Assembly: GCA_008694505.1 (NCBI GenBank)
Contig: VZDJ01000100.1
Location: 62,001-126,000, forward strand
Length of the DNA: 64,000 bases
Direction of reading: 5' to 3'
Origin: Cyanoderma ruficeps
Lineage: Eukaryota > Chordata > Aves > Passeriformes > Timaliidae
Shown: piece by piece, positions 11,365 through 23,900 of the stretch
Layout of the letters: the number at the start of each line of letters is the position of its first letter
Numbering within the stretch: position 1 is the stretch's first letter
Program-made: the position numbers and the translations under genes
Notes under the pieces: model-generated
Databases searched by the model: none
What the model was told of the DNA's origin: nothing
Seen by the model: the letters and a program-made list of their open reading frames with translations, nothing else

Positions 11365-14300
11365 GATCTGGTAAAAAGTTATTTTCTTTAATTGCAGAAC
11401 AGATGAAGTCTGGTACGACCTGCTGGAACTACCAGCACCCTTTAATATGTTTTAAAATGTGCATGTGTAAATTTTATATCCTGTTCACAACTATGTTAAA
11501 AAATCTTACGATTTTTTTTGTTTATAAAATGGCGGATGTCTCAAGACCATTCCCTCCTATAAAAACACAAACTTATAAAGAAAAATAGATGGCATACAGG
11601 CATTCAAGTGATGAGAAAAAACGCAATTTTAATAGCTTTTTCAAGTGTGTGGTTTGTTCCACTGAAAATCATTAACTGGAACGCCATTTTCTACTCAGCA
11701 TATAGCAGTCAACAGAGAATCTACCATCAGGCTGAAACATTTCATTTGTCTCAGCACCTTTGTTAAATTTTATGTTTCTATAGCATTATGAATATGCCTT
11801 TGAATGGTGGAATGAATGTGCATTAACACATAGATGAACACTCCTTCATTTGATTGCGCTTTCTCTTCCCTACTTGTGGAATAAAAACAGTATGAAAAAG
11901 GTAGTATTAATATTGTAAATGTAACTATGCCTGACAGCTCAGAAACCCTGCATTTGTAGGTATGAATGTGAACTATGTTAATGAAATGTAGCAACCAGAA
12001 AAATAAACGACTTGTAAATTGTAATACCATGAAAACTGCTGGCAAAAGAACAAAATACAGGGCCACCTCACAAAATGGCTGTGAGATAAGGAGGGGTGTA
12101 TGCATTTGAGAATAAAATTGTTAGTTCCACTGCAACTGGAAGGAACAATGGGCTTTTGTGTTTTGTGTTTTTCTTTCCCAATACCTGAATGGCCATCTGC
12201 TTAAGTTTGTGCACAGGTATAAAGAAAAGCCAATCTTCTGTCAAATGCTCAATCATTCTCCTAAGAGGTTAAAACCTAGTCATTAACAACCTTAAAGAGG
12301 TACCAGATTCAAATAATAGCATAAAATCACTTCTCCCNCCCTTGAGTGCCTCAAGCCATTTTAAAGACATAAATATGAATGTCTGTATGCAATAGATTTC
12401 TGGAGATGTGCTGATATTGAATTTGGAAATACACACATCCAAGGTCTTGATATAAATATGAAAGGAAAAGTAAAGTGATTGCACTGTACCTCAGGTGAGT
12501 TTCTTACGGACATGTATTAAGGGCTTCACCCTTTAAAGCTTGATATGGAAATCATACGCCATCTGAAATACCCTAGCGAGTTCAAAACTTATAAAAGAAT
12601 ATTCTTTGCTGGAACAGACTGGCAGTATGACAATTCATTATGTGAATATGGAGTCTACATATTTATTTACATATAACTTGACATTTCAGAGTAAACTAAA
12701 AAGATAGTATTTGTTATTATGCTCAACATGAAATTCACAGTTTATAAAAAAGAAATAGACTTACTGAATAATTCAGAATTTACATAAAAAGGACAAATAC
12801 ATTCTGGTAGATAATATTGCATAATGACTATTTCAACTTGTGAATTTCAAGTAACAGGCTATACATCAGCAGCCTCATCAGAGTTCAGTGTCAGCAGGTG
12901 AGCTGTCAGCAGAACTTCTCCAAGGCCACATGGATCTTCCCAGGTCTATACAAAGAACTGACCAGTCAGGGAGCATCTTTGTATCAGTGGAGCAAGCCAG
13001 GCTCCGTCATTTCTGGGATACTGACTACTGCACTGTCACCCAAAAAGTACCCTGTGCACATGAGACTGATGACATGTGAAAACTGACTGATGCATCTGGA
13101 AATCATCACCATTTAGCATTTGGAGTAGGACAGGATTCTACATGCTGAACAAGATCACTCTCAACCATGCACTGTGGAATCCACCAGTGGATATTTTGCA
13201 CAGCAGCTCCATGCCAGAGCAGCCCTCCTGGCTCTCCCAGCTCTGCTGTGCTGCAGATCTGTATCCTGAGAGCAGCCTGCTGGAAAGTGATGGGTGGACC
13301 TACCAGGGCCTCCACCACTCTCACTCAAGAGACAAAGTCCAGCTCAGCATTCTCAGCTGTCAGGGATCACAAAATATTTTATAAATACATGGGGAATAAG
13401 TGGACAGTTAATGTATTATCCAGCAGCTCTTTCATGACGTTCTTCAAAAGTAGCTTTAGTCTCAGTTATGTGAAATGAATGTAAAACTCTGTATATGAAT
13501 GGAAATCCTAAAAATCTGTTAATTGTTAACTGTTAATTTGCAAGCCTGAAGGATTTCATAATTGTTGACTTTTACCTTAGAATCAACTAGTTACAATAGT
13601 CCCAGCTGGAACCAAAGTATCACCAAAAGCCAAATAAAATCTGCACTTAATAAATGAAAACATCTTTACTTGTAAAGATGTAAATATCTTGTAAAAAAGG
13701 ATACCAGTCAGTATATATCTCCCTCACCAAGTAAAAGGTTATATCACATCACTGAAGTGAAAGGCAATATACTACACTGTACAGATGTGACAGCAACATT
13801 AGATGTCACAAAATGTCTTTCACCAAATGAAAACTGTACCAAAAAACTACCAAATATCACTCTAGCCTTCAGGCTACAAATAATGAAACTCAGGGTACTG
13901 AAGACATGATTAAAGCAAGCTTTTTGGAAAGAAAGGTTTCACAAAATGGTCATCTGTTTAGAATCTCACTACTAAATGCCAAGATTTATATATTTATGCA
14001 TTTCATATTTTCCCAAAATTCTGTGGTGTGTATTTACTCTTTATACTGTTAAAAGTCACAGAAACTCAAGAAGGACAATCAAGTAGTTCTTCAAGCAATT
14101 CCCAGTGTGATCACAAAAAAAGAACACCAGATCTTGAGGAGATCAGTAAGGGCTTTTCAGTCTTAACCTCACTAAGGTCGGATTTTTGTCTTGTGTATTC
14201 ACAAACCAAAGAAACCATGCAGAAAGATCAAAGGCAGCAAAGACAAGGTCAAACAATGTATGAGGTGGGACAGTTACTCCCGGCTGCATTGGTTTTTTAA

Positions 14301-17239
14301 CATGAAAGGTAAAATAAAAATGTAAAAAAGTATCTTACCTTCCTGTAGCTAATTATTAAGAAATACAGGAAGAATACAATATTTTCTAGCACCATACACA
14401 AACTCTAAACATGCCACTTAAAATGCCAGCTTCTTTCAAAACTGCCTGTATATCATTGACATAAGCAGCCTCACTGCTGTTAATGAGTGACTCATGGATG
14501 TTTCTTGTACAGAAAGAACACAAAGTATGTCATTGTAATTCTGCAAGAAAAAAATTTGCATATATATATCAATTTTGTACTGCATTACACTGAAGAATAT
14601 TGTCAGTGCAGATTTGCTGTGCAGATGTGCAATTATGAATTTAGAAGAGACTTGTGGGGGTAGGATTTAAAATTCTCATTTAGACTTTCCTTGGATACTG
14701 TCAGAAAAACATTTGCAGAATTTACTAATGAAAAGCATGTATGCATATATTTGGTATTGCTTTATGGAGCATTTAAGGGCCTCATTGTTATTAAAAAACT
14801 AATGCTTTTCTTAATAATCAAAAACCAGCAAATTGTTCACTTCAAGGCCTTTTGTATATGCACAAACACTGCAATTCTGTCAGGTTTTCAGAACAGCCAC
14901 AGCCACTGTATGTTAAAATACTGGGAAATCAAGGTTTTTCGTTTCTGACCTTCCTGATCTTCTGATACAGATACTATTTGTTACAGTACCCCTTTAAAAA
15001 AAAAAACTAAAGGACTGAGTGACCATAATCATTAGCAATTGGGAATGACAGGAGTCATCAGATTGTGAGAAGAACTGCAGCTCCTGAAACACTCAAATAA
15101 AGAAGATTTACTGACGTTAAGGGGAAAAACAATGAAAAGGAGTTTATAATGGTACTTTATAATACTGTAGGTTAAACTCAATGCCTATTCTGGTTTTTTA
15201 ATTCTTCTGAGTGAAAGGCAAACCAAAGATCTTCTTAAAAGAAGAAAAAGTGTCTACTGAGATGTTCAGGAAATATGCAAAATGAACAAAAGCAACATGA
15301 AAAGCCTGTTGTTGTAGCTCTTAGCTATTTGTTTTTTACCTTTGAGAAACTGCGAAGTTTTAAAATTCTGAGCTAAACCAACTTACACGTTTTTGTCAAC
15401 AGGACAATGTATATATATATACCTTTAATTGTATTAAACCATTTACAGTTTTTCTTTTTAAATGCCTACATTTTCTTTTTAATTTTCTTTTTAAGTGTCC
15501 TACAATGCATTCATTTTGATGGTATAATAAAATATACAGTATATAATTTATCTGCACCTGAATTCACAGCTGTTAGAAGTGAGAAGGGGCATCAGTCAAA
15601 CCGCAGGACACATGGCTGGTGGCTGTTCTTGCCATTCCCCAGGCTGAGAAGTGGAAGCAGCACAGCAGCACTGTCAGGGATCAGCAGTGAGGTGAGGTGT
15701 GAAAGCTCCTGCACTACTGCGTGTTGCTGACAGCAAATGTGGGAGGAGGAAGGTAGTACCCCATTCCTGTGGGGATGGGAGCCCTGATATGGATTTATTT
15801 ACCTGACAGGTCATTACATAGGCTCTCACTCTATCTACAGTGGAGAGAACACAAGTTAATGTCCTTTCTTTTGTAAAGTAAGCCAAACATACTAATCTGA
15901 GTAGTGACAAAGGTCAAATTTACTTAGAAAGGAAATGAGAAGTTCTGTATTTTCATAGCATATCAGCATGTCAGGGTGTTGCAGTTATAAATGCCATACT
16001 GTGTTGTAAATAGATATAGATTTAAAAAGCAGTTATCAACTGCAGAGTAAAACTCCTTCTTTCATTATTTTTGTCGGTGTCCTGAGTTTCCCTGCCTTCC
16101 TGATTTTTTCACCTTCCTCAGACAGGGGTCTGGCATGGCTGTCTACTCTTAGTCTGCTCTTTCTTTTGTTACACTTCAAATCCTGTGACCTTTACACCTG
16201 CGGATTGAATAAGGCTTGAAGAAGCAATATGGATCTTCAGCACCTCTGACCTCTTTTGTCCAGCATATTCCAGCTCAGTCCTTGTAGAAGTCCCAGCTGG
16301 CTGCAAGCAAAGTCAGAGCAACTCACAGTGTGAGGCCAGAAGTAGCTGGTTGTACTGAAAATTGCTAATGAGGGTCTCTTACTGTTTTCAGTGATTCACA
16401 TTCTTACCTAGAACCCAATGAACAGAATTTTTGTTACCTTAAAAATTCACTAAGGTTGATGTTTGAGATTTTTGCAGCTGGCAAGAGAATTAAGATCATT
16501 TATCAGTAACCAGCAGTCCTTGCATAAGTAAGAATGATTGATGAGTAAGATTCATTGACAGGATACTTTGACAAGCTTTTTGATCTTTTGCTGAACAAAA
16601 GTGATTAGGGTTATAGGAGTTTATCACCTTCTTTGGAGGAACATCTATACACACAGAGTGCCAAACCTCATGATTTTTTTCTCATACCAGGAGACTTTAA
16701 AAATAAGAGAAATATTTATATGCACGAATTATCGTCAGCAAATTGCGTTATGGTGACATGGTTGCCAATCTGCTTTTCAAAGGATGCAAGGCTTATATTT
16801 ACTAAAATGACGTGTAACACACAGTGCCTTAAAGTATATGAGATTGACCTTGGTTGTGCAGAGACTGGAAACTTATGTGTTGCTATCTACAGATACACAG
16901 TATCACCTTGTAAGTATCCTGGGATGTGGTACACAAAGTTATGCTTAACACCATCAAATAATTTTCATTTGGCATACTTTCTTGGAAGAGCTAGTGGGCA
17001 GAAAGAGGATCTAATACTTGATTCAGGAATAATGTAAGAATGGAAATTGATGTGGGACCTGTAATTTACGAGAGAAAACACTTGTAATGCTGAAGTTAGG
17101 AGAAATTGACGGAAGAGTAAAAACTAGTTACTGTGGACAGAAATGTTCTAAAGTTCTTGCAGTGTAGCAGAGAGAATGACCACGCTGCCTCACAGCTGGG
17201 TGACACCTCAACTCCCCGTACCTCTGGTGGTGAAGGGGC
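11365..17239. other. Intergenic up to the DMXL1 CpG island
   Basis: No supported gene. Contains an acceptor-like site with a short open tail at 11398-11455, a somewhat GC-richer unidentified stretch at about 12888-13350, another at 15560-15800, a 134-codon frame at 16633-17037 (all discussed elsewhere), and one ambiguous base at 12338. Confidence 0.6.
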
Positions 17240-17787
17240 ATTGAAATGCTGAGATGCCGTGGTCGGACGGGCCCGGAGAGCCGGAGGGCGCTGCCTGCTG
17301 AGCTCGGGCCTGACTTGACCTTGCCTGCTCTCGTCGGGCCAAACCGGCCCGCACCAACCCCGCTGGTGAGCTGCAGTGCCTGTCCTAGACGGCTCCATTT
17401 TCCTTCATTTTATCAGGAAAAGCCCTGCTGCCTACAAGACAATCTGAGGTCAAAGAAAAAACGTTTTGCATCTCAAGCCTCGGGGACCCAAGCTTTCTGT
17501 TACCACCTGCTTCCTCTCGTCATTGCCCGGTAGAGGGCTGCCGCTGAGTCCCTGTCCTTCTGAGGGGCTGAGCTTGGGGTCACCACTGTCGGCCCCGACA
17601 GGCGGGAGGCGCAGCGGCTCTGCAGGTTTCGAGTCCGCTCCGTCACCACAGCCTGGCTCCGGCGTGGCGGCAGGCTTTTCCAGCTCTGTTTTGATAGGAA
17701 AGTCAGGTTATTTTAACAGGAAAGTCGAGTCCCCCACGGAGCGGACGGAACCCTCACCCCGCCCCAGGGACGGCGGCGGGGCCAGGC

Positions 17788-17958
17788 ATGCGCGGCGCCC
17801 GCTCCGCCCCCGGGAAGCGCCGCCTCCGCCGCCGCCGGGCGCGGGGGGACGAGAGGTGGTGGCTGAGCGGCCGCGCCCTCCACCATGAACCTGCACCAGG
17901 TGCTGACGGGCGCCGTGAACCCCGGGGACAGCTGCTTCTCCGTGGGCAGCCTGCATGA
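17788..17958 (+). other. Upstream ORF overlapping the DMXL1 start codon
   Basis: An ATG at 17788 with G at -3 opens a 56-codon frame that ends in TGA at 17956-17958. It is out of frame with DMXL1 and overlaps its first 74 nt. No other ATG lies between 17790 and 17885. It matters only if transcription begins upstream of 17788. It overlaps the NRF1-like site, so some transcripts may start downstream and avoid it. The product is Arg-rich and probably not a functional protein. Confidence 0.5.
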
Positions 17959-17971
17959 CCAGCCCTTCACG
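17885..17971 (+). CDS. DMXL1: DMXL1 exon 1 (residues 1-29)
   Basis: 87 nt from ATG to donor ACG|gtaagc, phase 0. It encodes MNLHQVLTGAVNPGDSCFSV and nine further residues. This N-terminal signature is shared by rabconnectin-3 alpha proteins, and the Asn at position 2 fits DMXL1. Kozak context CCACC ATG A. Confidence 0.96.
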
Positions 17972-20900
17972 GTAAGCGTCCCCCGCCGCGGCCGCGGCGC
18001 CTCTGCAGGGCCCGGCGCCGAAAGCGGCTGCGTCAGGCGCGGCGGCCGCGGGCGGCCCCGGGCGCGGGGCTCGCCTCGGTAGCGCCGTCCGGCGGCGGCG
18101 GCACCGCCCGAGGGGCCCGCGGGTCCCCGGCCCGGCGTGGGCGGAGACGCGCAGAACTTGTCCGAGCGGCGGCCCCGATGCCGGCGGCGGGCTGGGCGGG
18201 CGCGGAGCCGGGCACGTGCAGGCAGCGGCGGTCCGGGGACGCGGGGATGTGGTGGCGGTGATAAAAGATTACATAAACGGCAGCCGGGACGTGCGGCTCC
18301 CTCTGGAAGGGAGTTTCAGCGCTGCCCTGCTGTCAGGAAGGTGGCTGCAATCCTCTCCTGGACACAGCTGAGGAAGACCTTGGAATACCCAGCCCTAGTG
18401 TTGCGGTTTTCAAAGCCTTTTTGAACTCCTGTCGATGTTTGCTCTTCGAGTAGAGAGAAAATATTTGAGTACGTTGTAAAGGCCAGAGTCTTTATTAGCG
18501 TGCGTTTTCCTTCCTTTTGCGTTTGTTTTGTAAACAGACTTCTGTTGTGCTCCTATTCCCACCCTCCTTCCGCGTGGGGCTTAGGAGGAGTGAAATCAGA
18601 CGCAGCGAAGTTTCCCAGGGCACCACGCTGGGGTATTTTTAGCCTCAACTTTTATGGCTGTCCCTGGCTCCAGCCTGGTGTGCTCTCCAGTTTGATAAGG
18701 GAATGATAGATGGAAATGCAGGAATGCAAACTTGCTGTGTGCTGTCCCCTTTGCTGTATGCTGGCTACTTGTGGCTTCGCTCTGGGGCAGTGGAGCTGAG
18801 GTGGTTTCCCAGGGTTAGGCTGGCTCTTCTGAGCCTGTCTGCACTGTTGTCCGGGCATGTCCTTGCTTCCTATAAATAAGTTCCTGTTGGAAGATGTCTT
18901 AAACTACAGCGGTTGGGACTTCAGATACCAAATTGTGCCAAACTCTCTAATTTAACATATCCAGAAATGTCCCACCTGTGGTGGGAAGCCTTTTAGTAAG
19001 GGACAAGAAGGTTGCTTTACATGCAAATACTAGTAAGGTTTCAAGGTAGGTTGTCATAAGTTTGCCATTTTGATGACATTCTTTTTTGAAGAAAATAGTT
19101 TGAGTCATTTGTGTCACTAGAATCACTTTCTACCTTACAGCCAAACTTATGTAAAGTTTTGGAGGTCCCCAGTGGATAAGAAGAGTAGGAATCTCTTCTT
19201 GAGGAGAATGGAATGGTTGGGAACTGTAGTTTTTGATATTCATTACTGTGGTCTCTCTTTTGGAGGAGCTGTTTTCATATAAGTATAGTGTAACAATGTT
19301 TCCTTGACATAATTGTAATAACAGTATTTCCTATAGCTGCATTCATCTTCCTTTCATTATCCTTTTCCCTGAGAAGTTATTAATGGGTTCCTTTTCCTCA
19401 GGTTTAAAATGGCTTACAGAAATGTCCTCGACTGCTTCAGGGCTGTTTTTGTTGTTGTTACTGATTCTATAATGCTGTGTTAAGTTAACGAGACTGCTCA
19501 GAAGGATTAAGAAGAGAAAGGTGCTGAAGCTAATTTCTGCTTTTTTGGGAAGCAACAATGGACTCAACCTTTAGAAAAGTCCAAGAAAAAAAATGACCAT
19601 AGTTCTTTCCAGTCTGAAATTCTGATATAAGCATTAATAAGCAGAAATACTATTGAATTGTGTTTTAGAAATGGAAAAAACTCCCAAACATGTCAAACTA
19701 ATATGCTTCCAGTTTTTGTGGCTGAGCACACAGGAGTTGATATTTCAGGGTTATGGAGTGTACAGGAGGGACAAGTTGTCCTTCTCCAACAGGGGAACTT
19801 GTTCTGGGGGTTTTTGTTTTTTTTTTGATACAGTATGCTTCAGGATATTTTCTCATAGACAGCAGTGAATCTTTAAAGTGAAGTATTTTAAAATATAACA
19901 GTTTTAAGCTAAAAATACCAAGATTCGTCTCTTAAAAGCTGAAAAATTTGAAGCAAAATTAGTAGAAAACTTCCTGTATCCACTGAATTATATACACCTT
20001 TTTGAATATGTGCAATTATGTTTTAAGGAGGTATTTCAGATATTTGTTCTAATAGGAGGCAGGTTTGTTTTTCTTACATTTTTATTTTTTTAGGATTTGA
20101 AGCGTAAAGTGGAGCATGAGCTTCCTTGGAGAGAACAGTGATAAAGTTTTTAGCCCATCTTTTATTTATGGGCAGAAAAGGGCTCATAAGCATCAAGATA
20201 CCATAAGAAGCATGCCTGTTGTGTCTGAGGGCAGGTGATAGTAACGTATGGCACACTAAATCAATGAGAACCTGGCCCTCAGATGACAGAATTTATTTGT
20301 TTATTCTTTATGCTCTTCCCCTGATACTGAATTATTTTTATTTTTTAAGTACTTGTCCACAGTGGAAGACATCCTTTCTTTTCTTTGTTCATGTCAGATC
20401 TGAGATATTTGAGTAAAAGTTTAAAAAGCTCATGGAGTTTATCACAGAGGATTCTTCTGAACTAGTTATTAGTGAAGTTGTATTTAAGTTATTGAGTAAA
20501 GTTGATAACCAGCACTGATACAATTTTTTTGCTTATTCAGTTCTGATTCTGTAAATTTTTTTTAACCATTATTGTTTTCCCCTACCAGAGTAGCAGAAGA
20601 TTGGGAAGTGGGGGAGGTGGTGGGGAATCTCTGTGAGCAATAGCAACTTTGTAAGTGCAAGTCCCAAGACTGACAATGAAAGACACAAAAGTGTGATTGT
20701 TTGTAAGGGCAAAAATATATGAAAGAAACATTAATTACATGGATTATTTCAATGGAACCAAAATATTTCCTTGACAGATTTCCTCTGTGTGTGTGATTAA
20801 ACTAACTCTGAACTTGAGACTAGCTATGTACGATTGATAGAACTGGGAACTAAATATCTGAAGTTGAAAGGCAGTTGGAAAATTGGGGATGGGGTTGGTC

Positions 20901-23900
20901 ATACGTTGGTCAAGACGACACTGAGTTTTCTAAAGATACTGGTTTGCAATAGAAAAAGGTTTCTCCTTCTTCAAAGTTTTTTGATAAATAAAATTAATTT
21001 CTATAACTCAATGATATTGTTACTTCTCTGTCTAGAAAATACTTATATTTGCACTTAGAACTCCCTGGATAACTGTAGTCCAGAAAATCATTATCATATG
21101 AGTCAGTCAAGAAATTACATTGTTTACATCTCACCTGCTTCTTGGTTGGTATTTAGTAAAGGGAAGGGATTTAGTAGGGAACCTTTTTAACAGTTCCTTT
21201 TTTTAAAAATAATATTTCAATTAAGCTGCTCTGGACTTAAGAAATTAATTGTTTCTTAACTGAATCAATCTTGAAATAATATAAAACTTCTTTACACATC
21301 AGTGAAAAGTGCAGTTTCAGTGAAACATGATTCAAAGTGCATGGCCCATCAATTTGGTACTTATATATACTATAATAAAGTGGTAGTATAATTCTTAATT
21401 ACTTTTGATAAATTAGAAAGTTGGGGTTTTTTTCCCCAAAGATGATGAAATACTATTGTTTAATTTAATTTGGCATCCTAATAGAAGAATTTAATTATTC
21501 TAAAAAAGATATTTAGGTGGAATACTTAGACTAGTGTCAGTTCTGATGCAAAAGTGGGGATGGAGAGAGACCATACTAAAATAAAATAAAATAATTCAGC
21601 AGGGTACTGTGTGGCTCATGGTGACTGCTTTGATTTTGACCATTCTGTTCGCAGGGCAGAAAACTATAGCAATTTTTGCAGTATATTCTGCTTCATAGAT
21701 TTGTCTTCAGTTTTTATCTCAACTCTTACTGAGTTCTGCATTGTCTTTCTAGAGTATGTTCATCCCATATGTGCTTGAACGTGTTTATATATATGCATTT
21801 TTATAAATATGCATGTGTACACACGTGTTCTGCTACATTTAGCCATGGATAATAGCTATATAAGAGACTTAGGTTAAATAAAGTTTGTACAAGTTGTCCA
21901 AGGTAATGTGTCAGCCCTTAGATTGCTGTAACAAAAACTTTGTATGTCAGTACATAGAAGAAATATGTCAAGAAGGTTGATTGTAAAGGAAAATGATGTG
22001 TTAGAGGTGCTGTGCTGTGTGAGAGGTTGAGGCCCTCAGTTGTTTTCTTTCCTTCTGCTGAGAGTAATTTCCCAATACCAGTCTGGGATTGTGAGTTGGG
22101 TATGTCTGAGTTTCACTTCCGAAAGAATCAAAATAGTTCATATAATTGTCTATACTATTTCCCATGCTCTTAAACCACTGTTTTAGTCCAAGTGTCTGTT
22201 AGTCTTCTTCAAAGAAGTATTAATTTAGAGCTAAGAGCCAGCACTGGATTGAAAGAATGGCCAGAATTTTTGTGAAAACCCACTTCCGCAATGCAAAATC
22301 ACATATATTTTCACAGGCCTGGAACATCTTTCACTCCCTAATTTCAGGCCTGTTTGCTATGTCAGCAGCAAGTGAAATCCATGGTCCTGCAGCCTGAGCT
22401 AGTTCTATCTTGTTTATTTCTGTAACAGAAGAACAAAGCATTGTTTAATAAACATTCCTAGTACATGATAATATGACGTTATCTGTTATCTGCTTGTCTT
22501 ATTGTGCAAAGACAACTTTCTTGTAAATGTTCTAGGGCATTCTTAAGGTGAAAGGCTTTTATAGCCTGCCAACATCAGACGTAGAGGCTCTGCTTGCTTC
22601 AAAAACTTGTATTAGGGTTTTAATATTATTATTTTTAAAAATTAATATATATTTAGGAGTTCTTTCACTATTCACCTGTGTGACAGCATTTTGTGCTATG
22701 CCCCTTCCTCCCTTTCCCTCCCCTCCCCAACAAGGGCCAAGTAACATAGGTAAGTAAGTGAATATATATACACACATATATATGGAAATATATGTGTGTA
22801 TATACATATACATAGAAGAAATTCTTATACTGGAATCAGTTACACTTTGCTTAAGAGGAGACTGGAATTACCTTTTTTCTCAGTTACCATTGCTTACAAA
22901 AATGCACCCTTACTAGCTCCTGTTGAAATGAAGATGAGTGGCATGTGAACTATCATGGACAAGTCTTGCAATAAAAATCAGATAAAGTGACTGGTAGGCA
23001 GAATTCACTCTTTTATCTGGGACATTCTTAGGGTGTGGAAGATACTTCTTGCTCCTAAGTACAATCTTCTGTTATACTACACTAAAATATCTCTGCAGTG
23101 AATTAAAAAAATCTAAGTGTAAAATTAGTCCAGCAGTTAATTTTATGCACTTTGTTTAGTGAAACATCTTGGTAAGATACTGCTGCTTAGGAACCTCATT
23201 TACAGGTGGAGTTTGGGCACCAGTGAGTGTGCAAGAGGATCTGACATGTCTGCATAGATACAGTCTAATGGATGAGTTGCAGTGAACAACAAAGAACCAA
23301 AGGAAGGACACCTTAGGAGGAAGGGAGTGCACAAGCTTCCCTCCTAAGGTGTCTGGTCAGTGTGAGGAATAATGAGAACAGTAGGCAACAGTAGAAAAAG
23401 GAGCCAGTTGCAGTTTTGTTTGCTGGAAAACTTAGTCACCTTCTTCTTCAGACACTTTTTCCATTGCAGTATAGAACTTCCCTACCCTCTGCATCCCTTG
23501 CCTTTTGTCTTTGAAATTGTGGTTCTCCTGCGGGTGAACTAAACATCAAAAATAACCTCCAAGTCATCATCCTTCTGCTTGGCTGTAGTTATATTTGGAA
23601 GCTCTTTGAAAAGGCCTTTTTCCCCCCTTTCTATCTGTTTGGGAACAGATCAACTCTACAGGCTTAGAAGCTAGCCAGTGGTTCTGCAGCTTATTGGCCA
23701 TTGGGAAGCTAGTGTGAGCAAGTATGATCCGATCTGTCTGAACAGACTGATGTCTGAAGTAATTCCTTTTTTTCCCCCCAAATGTCAGTCTTTTCAGGTA
23801 GTGTGGAGAAATACCACAACATAAGGGTGGAATGATTTTATATTTTTCTTCTAAAAACAGGATTTTGAAAGGGCATTCATCTTACCCTCATGTTCTTACA

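Larger units (their letters stand above)
17240..18330 (+). promoter_or_regulatory. CpG island with DMXL1 promoter, 5' leader and exon 1
   Basis: Base composition changes sharply from AT-rich to GC-rich with dense CpG at about 17240 and returns at about 18330. The densest part is 17740-18250. There is no TATA box near the start codon. An NRF1-like half site (GCATGCGC, 17786-17793), a GC box (CCGCCCC, 17804-17810) and a CACGTG E-box (18213-18218, in intron 1) are visible. The transcription start cannot be placed from sequence alone. The edges are judged by eye. Confidence 0.85.

Noticed and set aside
12888..13384. Overlapping 62-103 codon frames in a slightly GC-richer stretch
   Set aside because: Several frames on both strands are open at once with no recognised domain; more likely an old repeat than a gene.
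17096..17398. 100-codon - strand frame at the CpG island edge, as a possible head-to-head gene
   Set aside because: GC-rich chance frame with no recognised family; it does not resemble DTWD2, the expected upstream neighbour.
17466..17888. 140-codon + strand frame ending over the DMXL1 start codon
   Set aside because: It begins with TTG, is out of frame with DMXL1 and reads Pro/Arg/Gly-rich CpG-island sequence; only the ATG-started upstream ORF at 17788 is kept.
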